Origin: Halichondria panicea
Taxonomy: Eukaryota > Porifera > Demospongiae > Suberitida > Halichondriidae
Assembly: GCF_963675165.1 (NCBI RefSeq)
Contig: NC_087390.1
Coordinates: forward strand, 5,321,250-5,385,249
Length of the DNA: 64,000 bases
Reading direction: 5' to 3'
Shown here: in pieces, positions 23,306 through 35,635 of the stretch
Numbering within the stretch: position 1 is the first letter of the stretch
Layout of the letters: each line of letters opens with the position of its first letter
Notes under the pieces: generated by a model
Told to the model about the DNA's origin: nothing
Databases searched by the model: none
The model's input: the letters and a program-made list of their open reading frames with translations, nothing else
Translations under genes and position numbers: made by a program

Positions 23306-23575
23306 TCAAGTGGTAAACCACAAGTGTAGTGATTAGGTGAACTCTTCACTTAGACTGTACATCTAGATTATTCTAGTTAATGTTTGTTCTAGAACTGTAG
23401 CTGCTGCTGAACTTTGACATTAGAGAACTAGGTAGAACATTCTAGAGTTATGTGTTCTGTATATAAGTTCTTGAGTTTTGTGCAAGCTAGGTTATGATTA
23501 GGTTATGAGTGTTATGCTGTTTCTGTTGTCTACTGAACAAAGTGTGACTAGTGTCAACTGCGATATCTGCGAACA
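23287..23575 (+). repeat. 3' LTR of copia element
   Basis: Identical to the 5' LTR. It is preceded by the purine tract AAGTGGGAG (23278-23286), the plus-strand primer. The Gag-Pol stop codon is 16-18 bp into it. Confidence 0.93.
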
Positions 23576-23580
23576 AATGT

Positions 23581-24596
23581 CAGTAAAGATTTTATATTAT
23601 AGCAAGCTGTGCTCTTGGGGAGACACCAGATACACTTAGACATAGGCTATTAATCTTTTAGAGCTGCTTATGCAAAGTGGTGAGGAAGTGAGCTCCAAAG
23701 GGGGTGGGTGTCAGTACTCTCTACAAACCATAACAGGTCTGTTCCCAAGTACTTCAAATGCCATCTCTTCGATCACACAATACAGATAAAGATACTTGTG
23801 TTCCACTTTCTAATACCTAAACTGTGTCTTAGAGCACTTCAAACTAGATTACCATGTACAGTAAGAGCAGGAGAGGTACGCAAACTTTCTGGACTTCGGA
23901 CAAACGTTTCATGGTGCTGCCACTACTTCACTGCATTGAGAGCTGGAAAATATGCTTTGTTCCATGCAGTTATAAACACACTTTAATTCTGTGAAACGTA
24001 CATGTTATAAAATTAGTTCATATTGGAGATAGAGGTACACAAAGGTTCCGTACAGAATGTCACTAAATGAAAAAGTGCCCTAAGTATATAGGAGAGCTTT
24101 AATGCTCGTCGGCACTATATCTCTCCTATATACTATGAGGAATTTTTATAATGCATTTTTATAATGCATGTGCATTAAACAATTTCCCCAGGTATATAGG
24201 AGAGCTTTAATGTCCATTGGCATTAAAGCTCTCCTATATACTAGGAAACATTTAATGCTCGGCACTAAAGCTCTCCTATAATAATATGGGATATGCTTTA
24301 TATGATTGAGGGCACTAAGTCTCTCCTATAATAATATGGGATGCTTTATGATTGCCACACTACTGTGCCTTGTCTCAATTAAAATTGTATATATCTGTTT
24401 ACCTACTTTCTTCCTAGCACCAAGAATATAGTTGGGATCTCTACAGTGTCTCGAACAGACCACGGTGTTGCTCAGACACGAGAATTGCAGTGCACTAAGA
24501 TTGCTGTGCCACAGGCAATTGCTTGTGGTATGGCACCTTTTTGTGTATGTACTATGCTAATCAGTATTGTAATTCAGGTCTGAATGTTGTAGAAGT
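23581..24596. other. Non-coding with hairpin repeats
   Basis: Between 24088 and 24345 there are several copies of TATATAGGAGAGCTTTAATG facing CTCTCCTATATA, forming at least two hairpins. A ~100-bp open stretch with plausible AG and GT borders (24417-24530, reading NIVGISTVSRTDHGVAQTRE) may be an orphan exon, but I do not recognise it. No other gene is supported. Confidence 0.4.
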
Positions 24597-25024
24597 AGCG
24601 CATGTAGGACCAGAAAGCCAGAAATCGGAAAAAGCGGAAGTGAAGAGTAAATGAGTGGGCGTAGCAGGGCAATGCATTCCAAGGTTAACCTTTGATTTTG
24701 CACAGAGATATCCTCTTGCCTGATCACTCTACTAGTCTATGTAAGTAAGTAGAAAGCTGGCCAGCCTAGTTTTAAGTAGACTCTCCATTGTCTGCAGTAT
24801 ATAGACTTGATATAATAGCTAGCTACTAGCACATGTCTGCAGTAGACTCTAGCTAGCTACATGCACAATGACTGAATTAATTTTGTCTGTACACTGAGCT
24901 AGATTTAGTATGAATTTAACATTATCATTTTTAATTCAGCCAGTCACCTAACTCCTACTTATACTCCCCAATTTATTGTCCATAGAGCCAAATAACTTCT
25001 GCAGAGGTTATTTGGCTCTATACT

Positions 25025-27650
25025 GAAACACGCCGAGCCACTTTTCTGACTTTCTGAGAGCCATGATTATAGAACGGGAACTGGAATAATTATGTTCAAT
25101 CCTGGTCTATACACAAGCAATTAAGTATATCAGCCAATAAGTTATGTTGATATACTCAAGTTACTTTAATCGACTGGAACTTGCTGAGCAACTTTTCTGA
25201 CTTTCCGAGAGCAGTGGTTCGTTAACGGGAACCCAGAAAAATAACATATTCAGTGCTGGTCTAGACATGCATGCAGATATCAGCCAATATGTTGATATAT
25301 ACTCAAGTTTACAATTCTGAGGTTACTTTAATCGACTGGAACTTGCTGAGCAACTTTTCTGACTTTCCGAGAGCAGTGGTTCGTTAACGGGAACCCAGAA
25401 AAATAACATATTCAGTGCTGGTCTAGACATGCATGCAGATATCAGCCAATATGTTGATATATACTCAAGTTTACAATTCTGAGGTTACTTTAATCGACTG
25501 GAACTTGCTGAGCAACTTTTCTGACTTTCCGCAGTGGTTCGTTAACGGGAACCCAGAAAAATAACATATTCATGCAGTGCTGGTCTAGACATGCATGCAG
25601 ATATCAGCCAGTATGTTGATATATACAATTCTGAGGTTACTTTAATCGACTGGAACTTGCTGAGCAACTTTTCTGACTTTCCGAGAGCAGTGGTTCGTTA
25701 ACGGGAACCCAGAAAAATAACATATTCAGTGCTGGTCTAGACATGCATGCAGATATCAGCCAATATGTTGATATAATTATACTCAAGTTTACAATTCTGA
25801 GGTTACTTTAATCGACTGGAACTTGCTGAGCAACATTTCTGACTTTCCGAGAGCAGTGGTTCGTTAACGGGAACCCAGAAAAATAATATATTCAGTGCTG
25901 GTCTAGACATGCATGCAGATATCAGCCAGTATGTTGATATATACTCAAGTTTACAATTCTGAGGTTACTTCAATCGACTGGAACTTGCTGAGCAAATTTT
26001 CTGACTTTCCGAGAACAGTGGTTCGTTAACGGGAACCCAGAAAAATAATATATTCAGTGCTGGGCTAGACATGCATGCAGATATCAGCTAGTATGTTGAT
26101 ATATACTCTTCTGAGGTTATTTGAATCGACTGGAACTTGCTGAGCAACTTTTCTAACTTTCCGAGAGCAGTGGTTCGTTAACGGGAACCCTGAAAAATAA
26201 TATATTCAATGCTAGTCTAGACATGCATGCATGCAGATATCAGCCAGTATGTTGATATATACTCAAGTTTACAATTCTGAGGTTACTTTAATCGACTGAA
26301 ACTTGCTCAGCAACTTTTCTGACTTTCCGAGAGCAGTGGTTCGTTAACGGGAATCCAGAAAAATAACATATTCAGTGCTGGTATATAGACATGCATGCAG
26401 ATATATATCAGCCAGTATGTTGATATATACTCAAGTTTACAATTCTGAGGTTACTTTAATTGACTGGAACTTGCTAAGCAACTTTTCTGACTTTCCGAGA
26501 GCAGTGGTTCGTTAACGGGAATCCAGAAAAATAACATATTCAGTGCTGGTCTATAGACATGCATGCAGATATCAGCCAGTATGGTGATATATACTCAAGT
26601 TTACAATTCTGAGGTTACTTTAATCGACTGGAACTTGCTAAGCAACTTTTCTGACTTTCCGAGAGCAGTGGTTCGTTAACGGGAATCCATAAAAATAACA
26701 TATTCAGTGCTGGTCTATAGACATGCATGCAGATATCAGCCAGTATGGTGATATATACTCAAGTTTACAATTCTGAGGTTACTTTAATCGACTGGAACTT
26801 GCTAAGCAACTTTTCTGACTTTCCGAGAGCAGTGGTTCGCTAACGGGAATGCATAAAAATAACATATTTAGTGCTGGTCTATAGACATGCATGCAGATAT
26901 CAGCCAGTATGGTGATATATACTCAAGTTTACAATTCTGAGGTTACTTTAATCTACTGGAACTTGCTAAGCAACTTTTCTGACTCTCCGAGAGCAGTGGT
27001 TCGTTAACGGGAATCCAGAAAAATAACATATTCAGTGCTTGTCTAGACATGCATGCAGATATATCAGCCAGTATGTTGATATATACTCAAGTTTACAATT
27101 CTGAGGTTACTTTAATCGACTGGAACTTGCTAAGCAACTTTTCTGACTTTCCGAGAGCAGTGGTTCGTTAACGGGAATCCAGAAAAATAACATATTCAGT
27201 GCTGGTCTATAGACATGCATGCAGATATCAGCCAGTATGGTGATATATACTCAAGTTTACAATTCTGAGGTTACTTTAATCGACTGGAACTTGCTAAGCA
27301 ACTTTTCTGACTTTCCGAGAGCTGTGCTTCGTAAACAGAAACCCAGAAAATATATTTAGTGTTGGTCTTAGACAAGCAGGTAGCAGCCAATACGTTGATA
27401 CACTCTTCTGAGGTTACTTTAATCGACTGGGAACTTGCTGAGAAACTTTTCTGACTTTCCGAGAGCAGTGATTCGTAAACGGAAACCCAGAAAATATATT
27501 CAGTGCTGGTCCTATAGACAAGCAGATATCAGCCAATAATTATGTTGATATACCTAAGTTTACAATTCTGAGGCTATACTTTAATCGACTGCATGGAACT
27601 TCGATCCTGGAGCAACTTTTCAGACTTTCCATGAGTAGTGATTCAACTGT
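25025..27650 (+). repeat. Left-arm array, ~16 units of ~165 bp
   Basis: About 16 head-to-tail units, each with CTTTTCTGACTTTCCGAGAG, AGTGGTTCGTTAACGGGAA, AGTGCTGGTCTAGACATGC and GAGGTTACTTTAATCGACTG. Central units are nearly identical; the outermost and innermost are diverged. The outermost unit carries GCCGAGCCACTTTTCTGAC and GAGAGCCATGATT variants that reappear, in inverse, only in the outermost unit of the right arm (33060-33120). Confidence 0.85.
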
Positions 27651-28099
27651 AATTCATAAAAAGCATTTCTCGGACAAGCAATGCAGGCAGTCAGTCCATC
27701 CATACCTTCAGTTATTGTTACTTTACTCAACTATAGAACGACTCTTGATGTTCCATGGGCAGTAATTCAAATGTTGATTACAATATTTCACTAGATGCAA
27801 GATTATTATTCACGGCTCAGTGCAAAGATAGCCTTTTGAGTAAGTTCGTGACAGAAGATTCAATCATGAGAAACTATATTGAGTTCTGGCTATAGAGATT
27901 GAATCAAAGTGTATAGGACTATACGTAGACTCTATACTATATAATTTCATTTTGCTGGGCTGATAGACTGGTGTGCATGTACCTGGTTTGTTGCATGACC
28001 ATGCATGCATCTATATATAGTGTGTTGTCAGCAGCTAATTACTATAGGTTTTGCTTGAATAGATGTATTACTGTGTATTGTCTTGATAATTTGATATAA

Positions 28100-28990
28100 T
28101 ATAGTGTGTGTAATGGGTGTAGACTAAATTCTATACCAGGATCCATGCAAAACAGTATACACAAACAATCCTCAGTCCTGGCAGTGTATATATACGTAGT
28201 CTACACCAGTCCTATATACAATAGGTATATGGACGAGCATGCAGTGACAATGAAGTAGGCAGTGATGATGCTGCGATTGAAAGACAGTTATGAGAGAGAG
28301 TGAGGAAAACTCTCACTGGATAAATACAGGCGTATATAGTTACAACATAAACTACATTGCAAGTAGATGATAATCGCTATAGTTAAGCTTGTAGATTGTA
28401 CACCATCGTCTCTAGATATAATTATATGTCCTATATAGCTGTAATGCAAGGCCGGCCTATATAATTATAATTATAGGCGATAGGAAAATGGGGGTGAGGC
28501 TGAAGCCCCCCGCAGGTGATTCTGGTGCATCCAAAGCACTTCCTGACACAGTAATTTATGTTGCTTACATTTTATAGAAGGCAAGCATAATTATATCTCT
28601 ACCAAAGATTGGAGCGCCCCAATAAAAAAGACTTACTACTGTCGTGGCCGTACCGTGACCATACCGTGACAATTAATCTGTCAGTATGTAAAATGAATAA
28701 TTATGTCAATAATTTGTTTACACCATAATTATAATTAAATACACCAAGCCACAGGTGTTTCAACCATTGACGAAAAGTCTGTCAAAGAAAGAGATTCCAT
28801 GAAGTGTTCTGGCATTAGCTAAGATGAGGTGCAAAAATAATTATATCAATAGTTCTCGACTCAACCAGAAAATCAAAGGAAGATTTGAGAATAAACCATC
28901 CAATGCATTCAAGCAATCCTTATATAATTATAGCATCAAGTTCATAATAAGCATTATGCATGGACTATCCCGTAGACATACAAAGCAAGA
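28100..28990. repeat. Inner left arm of foldback
   Basis: Blocks here are the inverse of 31100-31770: GATTGGAGCGCCCCAAT (28608), TCAACCAGAAAATCAAAGGA (28860), CTATACCAGGATCC (28131) and ACACAAACAATC (28161) all have complements on the other side in mirrored order. Indels are frequent, so this part is older or less constrained than the tandem arms. Confidence 0.65.
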
Positions 28991-31099
28991 TAATAATACA
29001 ACGTACATACCAGATAGGCTTTAATTAATATGGCCGGGGCTGTTAAAATAATGTTGTGTCGTTGAAACTTAATTATCCAACTGATAGCCTCCCTCACACA
29101 TATATAGGGCAATATTCTAGATTTATATATTTTAACAGATACACCAAGAGAGGCCGGTATAGTGGATCAACCATATATAACTATACTCCGACGACCACTT
29201 CTTAGTTTTATTCTCTCTCACAGCCAACTATAATTATAGTTATAATCCGCCTATTTGATCCACAAGTAACCTTTTTTTTACAATTCAAGCTATAATTATA
29301 ACTTCAGCAGTACTTCCACCCAATCATCTCCCTAACCCTCCCAATAATTATGTTAAAACTGCCTATTCATATAGAACTAAAAACAGACAACATCAGCTAT
29401 TGTATATACAGACATGCAACGGCCACAACAGCGTCCTTAACTGGTTCACCAAGGAATAAGACATAACGTTAAAAACTTGCATGGATTAAGGAAATATACA
29501 CTACTATCAAGCTATGCAAACTAGAGGAACTGCAATTACAAAACCAATCCCTGATCCTAAAATTGATTATGACACAAACCTATAGCAAAAACTCTAGCAG
29601 CCAACCCCAAGAAGCTGTTCTCTAAATCCACTATACCTATGCCCTTGTAACAGATGTATCGTGAACTGCATGCATAAGAACTTACCAGAACTATAGCTAT
29701 AGTGTTAACAATCTGCCTATAATGTTATGTGTTTGTCCATTACAATTTTTACTCAGCGGCATCATACACAAAGTAACATGACTCGCGCACGTGATGAAGT
29801 ATACTGTAAACTTACTAGTAATCTCCTAGAAAATGTTAACCGTGACGTTTTTAGGGGTGCATGTACAATGACATCTGATTCTAGCTATATTCGTTTGCGT
29901 TCAACGTTCAGAGCTGCTCACTGCACACTGATAGAAGACGATCTTTTCACAAAAATCATAAATAGAGACAATATAGTCGGGTTGATCCTCTTCACTTCCA
30001 CTCTTTACTCACTGCTAACAAATTCTGTGCGTTGCGTAATGTGTGCGCAAGCTTGCGCAATTGACAGGATATCACGTTACTTTGTGCACAGTTTTGTGTA
30101 TAGAGGTATTGGTAGTTCGACACTCTTCTCTTCTTATATTATTTATACTCTTGCCGTTAATGTATAGTGCTATATTAATGATATAGTAACTATATTATTT
30201 CTAGCACAATACGTATATATACGGTATCTCACATAATACCATGGCATAGTTATAGCCATGGGTACATATATAACATGCACTCAGCCATAATTTTCATATA
30301 ATTATCAGTTCACCAATAGTGTGTAATGCTATTCACATGCATGCACACAGTACAGGTAACAGAGCTTTTCCAGTTTGAAAGAGTATGCCCTATATAATTA
30401 TTTAAATACACTAGCTGAGTTTTGAAAAAAGTGAGACAAATTGTATGACACTATTAGATGCTTAAAACTACTGAAATTTTTTATCTGCATGTTCCCATAT
30501 AATATGCATAAATGACCTGATCATGACATCTTCAGCAGATTACATCAAGAACGAAGACATTATCAAACTCTATTCTTCTATAAATAATGCTCATAGGACA
30601 CATGCATGCAGGACACCATCAATGTGTACAGATACCAACTGACCTCACAGAATCTATTGGTTCCTAATTAAACAGCATTGCAGTTATAGCAGATCTATAT
30701 AATTATATATATAGAATGCACATTGTTAATTATTACAGCATAAAACAATTTATGCATGCAGTTACCTTGCCCTAGCTGGGATTGAGATGTCTCAGTATAA
30801 TTATATAGCACTGCTTCGAATAATTTTCACTTTCAGCGTCATAGTGACACACACAACTCAGAACGTCTTTCACACTCAAGCCGAACCAGAAATCCAAAAT
30901 CAACAAAAATTGAAAATCAGCAAAAAAAATCTGGAGACGCAACTGCTGATTGCTTTGTTGCTTTGTGCAAAATGAGATACTCCGAAAAGACATATCAATG
31001 CGCAAGACATTATCCACTTGCAATTGTACCTAAATTATATGTCTATATACATGCAGGATAGTCTATCATGCTCATTAGAACTTGACGCTAAGGATTGCA
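28991..31099. other. Unpaired centre of foldback
   Basis: AT-rich, no recognisable gene. It contains a truncated inverted-repeat element (29766-30135). The 146-codon open frame over that element is its by-product. Confidence 0.5.
29766..30135. repeat. Truncated copy of the 6431-6862 element
   Basis: Inverse of 6431-6862: CACAAAGTAACATGACTCGC at the left, GTGACGTTTTTAGGGG inside, AGTTCGACACTCTTCTC at the right. The left terminal repeat is incomplete. Confidence 0.6.
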
Positions 31100-31789
31100 C
31101 TGGACGTAATTATTAAAGCATGGTTTTCTCAAATCTTCCTTTAATTTGATTTTCTGGTTGAGTCAGGAACTATTGATATAATTATTTTTGCACCTCTATA
31201 ATGCTCGAATTTCTTTTTAATCTCCCTTCGATGGCATCCTTTTTCTTCTGTACGTAACACATGCGCTTTTCTTTCTGGTTGGTTAATGGGTTTCAATTTC
31301 ACCCACTGACAGATTGTCATGGTATATGTGTATGGTAGTAAGCCTTTATCATTGGGGCGCTCCGATCGTTGGTAGGGATATGCTTGCCTTCCAATATGGG
31401 GACGATTATTTTAAGAAACTGGCCTGGCACGTATTACCACAAAACTAAAACTATAAACGTAGTAAACATTGCATAACCATTACGTAATTAACACATTGTA
31501 CACATCGACAGTTTATGTTGTAACTATATATGCCTGTATACCTCTGATTCAGCACATTATGAGTATTCCTCGCTCACTCTCATATCTTCTTCAATCTCTA
31601 GTATTGCAGCATCATCTGCCTACTTCATGATATCGTCCTGCTTATCCATATACCTACATCTATATTGTATAGCTGTAGACTATAATATAATTATACACAA
31701 CAGGACTTGACTATATAATGAAGATTGTTTGTGTATCATTACTGTGTTGGATCCTGGTATAGAATTTACCTTGTAATGTTATTATTAAG

Positions 31790-33130
31790 GGGTGTTTCAA
31801 CAAAATTAATTTTCAGGGTTTCTGTTTACGAATCACTGCTCTTGGAAAGTCAATAAGTTCCAGTTAATTAAAGTAACCTCAGAATTGTAAACTTGGGTAT
31901 AATTATAATTATAGGTATTAGTTGATACATGCTTGTCTAAGAACAGTATATACTGAACATTTTCAGGGTCAAGTTCCGTTTACGAATCACTGCATGCTCT
32001 TGGAAAGTCTAAAAAGTTGCTCAGTAAGTTCCCAGTCGATTAAATTAACCCGAGAAGAGTGTATCAACGTATTGGTTGATACCTGCTGGTCTAAAACCAG
32101 CACTAAATATACTTTCTGGGTTTCCGTTTACGAAGCACTGCTCTCGGAAAGTCTGAAAAGTTTCTCAGCTAGTTCTTGCTCAGCAAGTTCCAGTCGATTA
32201 AAGTAACCTCAGAATTGTAAACTTGAGTATAATTATATCAAATACTGGCTGCATGATATCTGCATGCATGTCTAGACCAGCACTGAATATGTTATTTTTC
32301 AGGGTTCCCGTTAACGAACCATAGCTCTCGGAAAGTCAGAAAAGTTGCTCAGCAAGTTCCCAGTCGATTAAAGTAACCTCAGAAGAGTGTATCAACGTAT
32401 TGGCTGCTACCTGCTTGTCTAAGACCAGCATTAAATATATTTTCTGGGTTTCCGTTTACTAAGCACTGCTCTCGGAAAGTCAGAAAAGTTTCTCAGCAAC
32501 TTCCAGTCGATTAAAGTAACCTCAGAAGAGTATATATCAACATACTGGCTGATATCTGCATGCATGCATGTCTAGACCAGCATGCACTGAATATATTATT
32601 TTTCAGGGTTCCCGTTAATGAACCACAGCTCTCGGAAAGTCAGAAAAGTTTCTCAGCAAGTTCCAGTCGATTGAAGTAACCTCAGAAGAGTATAATTATA
32701 TCAACATACTGGCTGATATCTGCATGCATGTCTATAGATCAGCACTGAATATATTATTTTTCAGGGTTCCCGTTAACGAACCACAGCTCTCGGAAAGTCA
32801 GAAAAGTTGCTCAGCAAGTTCCAGTCGATTAAAGTAACCTCAGAATTGAGTATAATTTATATCAAATACTGGCTGATATCTGCATGCATGTCTAGTCCAG
32901 CACTGAATATATTATTTTCAGGGTTCCTGTTAACAAATCAGTGCTCTCGGAAAGTCAGAAAAGCTTCTTAGCAAGTTCCAGTCGATTAAAGTAACTTGAG
33001 TATTTCAACATAACTTATTGGCTGATACGTGCTTGTCTATATTATATCAGGACTGAACATAATTATTCCAGTTCCCGTTCTCGAATCATGGCTCTCAGAA
33101 AGTCAGAAAAGTGGCTCGGCGTGTTTCAGT
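31790..33130 (-). repeat. Right-arm array, ~9 units of ~165 bp
   Basis: The same unit as in 25025-27650, in inverse orientation (for example CTCTCGGAAAGTCAGAAAAG and CAGTCGATTAAAGTAACCTC). It has roughly half as many units as the left arm, so unit number has changed since the arms formed. Confidence 0.85.
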
Positions 33131-33299
33131 AGAGCCAAATAACCTCAGGACAATAAATTGGGGAGTATAAGTAGGAGTTAGGTGACTGGCTGAATTAACA
33201 CACCTTAAAAAATGATAATGTTAAATTCACACGAAATCTAGCTCTGTGCATGTACAGACATAATTCATTCAGTCATTGTGCATGTAGCTAGCTAGAGTC

Positions 33300-33355
33300 T
33301 AGCCTCGATTCCAAGCCGCTGAGAAAGGCTATTCAAGGGGCTGGAGTCGAGGCTA
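33300..33355. mobile_element. TAGCC MITE inserted in foldback arm, 9-bp TSD
   Basis: Ends TAGCCTCGATTCC and GGAGTCGAGGCTA. GCTAGAGTC flanks both sides (33291-33299 and 33356-33364). The matching position of the left arm (24842-24866, complement GTAGCTAGCTAGAGTCTACT) has a single GCTAGAGTC and no element. This is a true empty site within the same foldback, proving insertion and a 9-bp duplication. Confidence 0.9.
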
Positions 33356-33648
33356 GCTAGAGTCTACTGCAGACATGTGCAAGTAGCTAGCCATATTATC
33401 GAGTCTATACTGCAGACAATGAAGAGAATGAAGAGTCTACTTACCTGACTCTTAAAACTAGGCTGGCCAGCTTTCTACTTACTTACACTGATACTAGTAG
33501 AGTGATCAGGCAAGAGCATCTCATTACATCTGCGCAAAGTCAAGGGTTAACCTTGGAATGCATTGCCCTGCTACGCCCACTCATTTACTCTTCACTTCCG
33601 CTTTTTCCGATTTCTGGCTTTCTGGTCCTACAAGCGCATGACATGCAG

Positions 33649-34756
33649 CATCAAGTGCCTTGTTACGTGACCTCTGATCTGGGACTGAAGAACTCCTTTG
33701 ATATATGGCATGGTAAGTATTAGTAATAATAAAGCATGTTCAGAACTGTTTTATTCAGGGACCAAGAATTTGTCAAAGTGTCTCCAGAAGGTTACTCAGG
33801 GTCGAGTTAGAGACAAGGGACTGACATGGTTTCCTGAGCTGGTTGACAAGCGTACGTTTCCTATACTTACGTGTATTGGTGTGTTTTCAGTGTTCTTTAT
33901 ATAGGAAAGAGTATAAAGGTGCATCTATACTGGGCTATGAAGAATTGTGATGGTGATGGCCAGAAGCTTCGTAGTCTGATAGAAAATATCGCTATGCACT
34001 ATCAGGTAAAGTAATGCAATAATAATTATTATTACACTAGTAATTTTTAGGACAACCACCTTGAATGCCACCCTTCATCGACTTGTCATCTCCCTCACTA
34101 CGCTCCTGGCAAGGATCTGCTGACTGACCTGGCTACTGTCCAGCAGCTGGAGAAACAATTGAAGGACACCTACATCTATCGCTTCCCAGCTAGAGTCCTT
34201 CTGTAGGGTATGTTCGTTGAGTATGACTATAACCTACTTAGACTGTGTGCTGTATATAGTGTCGTGATATGTATTGGGTGGAAAGTTTCAATCACCAGCT
34301 TCTCTGCTACATCTCAAAGAGGGTTTTCTCTATGAGAATGAACTTGGCTGTGTTGGACTGGGTAAGATTACTACTTTCCCTGACAATTTGATATTAATAA
34401 TTATATGCACAATTATTCAGAATGAGAACGTGGGACGAGAGCACACAAGCGAGCGCAAGTTGAAAGACCTTTGGCGACCTGACCGCAGAACTGCCATGAA
34501 AGCTCTCGTCAAGAAAACGTATCAGTTTGCTTATGTACTGTGGACCACCTACGTTACAAAGAACATGACAAGCTTGGAGTAAGTCAACGTATCTAGTGAT
34601 CAGTACAATACTTATTGTTATTGTTGTAGTTTTCTTGATGAAGATGATGGCGATGATGGCGATGATTCTGATATTTTAGAAGATGGGGAGATTGTACCTG
34701 ATTCAGACAGTGATTACGAGGGTGATGATCCTGGCTGTGTGGGACCAGACGTCTGA
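33649..34756 (+). pseudogene. Transposase-like gene, 3' seven exons
   Basis: Seven exons with GT-AG borders: 33649-33712, 33759-33851, 33905-34005, 34051-~34207, 34260-34361, 34421-34578 and 34630-34756. They read SDLGLKNSFDIWHGTKNLSK, TWFPELVDK, KVHLYWAMKNCDGD, then YWVESFNHQLL, MRMNLAVLDW, NENVGREH and a strongly acidic tail. The DIWHGTKN and YWVESFNH signatures belong to a transposase-like (RNase H-fold) protein family scattered through cnidarian, fish and sponge genomes; I know it from such proteins, not from a named superfamily. The 5' exons are not found: the first exon starts six bases after the foldback ends. An in-frame TAG occurs just before the donor of exon 4 and the exon 4/5 phases do not match, so the copy is likely dead. 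Confidence 0.6.
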
Positions 34757-34881
34757 TTGTGTGAGTATGTTGGTATAATGTACTTTTGTTTCGCTAACCC
34801 TCTTTTAGCTAGTCATATACGTCATCCTATGTTTATCATTAATTTTACATACAATTAATAATGAGTCCGTTTGTACTAAAA

Positions 34882-35635
34882 TTAATCTTCTATATTATCG
34901 TCTGTAGTGTCGTATTCAATACTGGCATCAAATGTACTCATGTAATCCCTATAATGTCCGTCATCTGTAGGATAGTGTCTTCGAATTTCCTGCATGTATA
35001 CACTTGAGTAATTTTAATGCCATGAATATTTTTTTCTTACTTCAATTACACAGCGTGGCATGATGTCTCTCCTGTCATCCCTTGCAGTGTGCAGCTCCTT
35101 TGCTCTCAAGTACTTCTCGTCCTGCCACACCCCAAGTGTGTTCAAACACCTCCAAAACAGCTTGTAGAGCCTGTGTCGCTTCTCTGCATTGGCTGGATGT
35201 GGGTCACATGATCCCTTCAAAAACGTTGGAGGCTGTTGAACGACGCACGGGGCACAGAAACAGTGTGGACAGTGGTTGAGCCTTCTGTGGACGGGCACAT
35301 TATGCTGTAGTGTCTCGTAACCACAAGGAAGATCGCGCACACTCACATCTGCTGAAAGAAAGCGATAATAATTGGCTAAGTTGTACACGTATTGTGATAT
35401 GGTCACTTACCTTGCCTTTCTTCCAGATCAATTTCATTCTCTGGTCTAACCACCCTCTCCCAAACGATCTCTGCCCTAAACCCTCTTGTTGGCTGGTGAT
35501 CACGAATGAATTTGTTCAATTCTGAGATGAAAACTTGAGGAGGAATATCGTCGTATTCAACTCTAACCTGGAACAAAACTGTGTATAGCTTCATATTGTT
35601 TGTATTGGTCTTACTTTTATGGTTTTTGCAGCCAT
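34882..35635 (-). CDS. P2X7-intracellular-like Cys/His protein, 198 aa
   Basis: Four exons on the minus strand: 35635-35615 (MAAKTIK), 35567-35411, 35351-35041 and 34989-34882, with GT-AG borders and matching phases (0,1,0), 198 residues to TAA. Residues 60-160 contain HCPHCFCAPC, an FW-x-CLNTLGVW stretch and DIMPRCVIEEIRRHYP. This resembles the Cys/His domain of the P2X7 receptor intracellular tail that also occurs alone in many invertebrate mobile-element proteins, especially the final (I/M)PxCV-x-x-IR-x-x-(F/Y)P block. The C-terminus is acidic. It converges on the transposase-like gene, with 125 bp between stop codons. It could be a second gene of the same mobile element or a host gene. 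Function unknown. Confidence 0.65.

Larger units (their letters stand above)
19578..23575 (+). mobile_element. Ty1/copia LTR retrotransposon, RT-deleted
   Basis: A complete 3998-bp LTR insertion. Two identical 289-bp LTRs (TGTTAGAGG...GCGAACA) bound it, and the target duplication AATGT lies at 19573-19577 and 23576-23580. A primer binding site follows the 5' LTR and a purine tract (AAGTGGGAG) precedes the 3' LTR. One open frame encodes Gag, protease, integrase, a truncated RT and RNase H, in copia order (integrase before RT). The frame lacks the RT catalytic core, so the copy cannot be autonomous. LTR identity implies a very recent insertion, hence probable mobilisation in trans. Confidence 0.95.
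24597..33643. mobile_element. Giant foldback (inverted repeat) element
   Basis: About 9.05 kb with long inverted arms. The outermost ~190 bp on the left (GTAGGACCAGAAAGCCAG and onward) is complementary to the outermost ~200 bp on the right. Next inward, 24790-25020 matches 33130-33430; then tandem arrays face each other (25025-27650 and 31790-33130); then 28100-28990 matches 31100-31770 in inverse. The unpaired centre is about 28990-31100. Arms built from tandem units recall Drosophila FB/foldback elements. No transposase lies inside. The outer ends show no obvious target duplication, so mobility is inferred from structure. Confidence 0.7.

Noticed and set aside
25025-27650. CRISPR-like array of regular repeats.
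   Set aside because: Units are contiguous with no unique spacers, and the context is eukaryotic; it is a tandem array in a foldback arm.
29727-30167. A 146-codon open frame in the centre of the foldback.
   Set aside because: It coincides with a copy of the inverted-repeat element at 6431-6862, which is non-coding elsewhere; no family resemblance.
35082-35525. Plus-strand open frames at 35082-35279 and 35310-35525.
   Set aside because: They are antisense to the well-spliced minus-strand exons of the P2X7-like gene.
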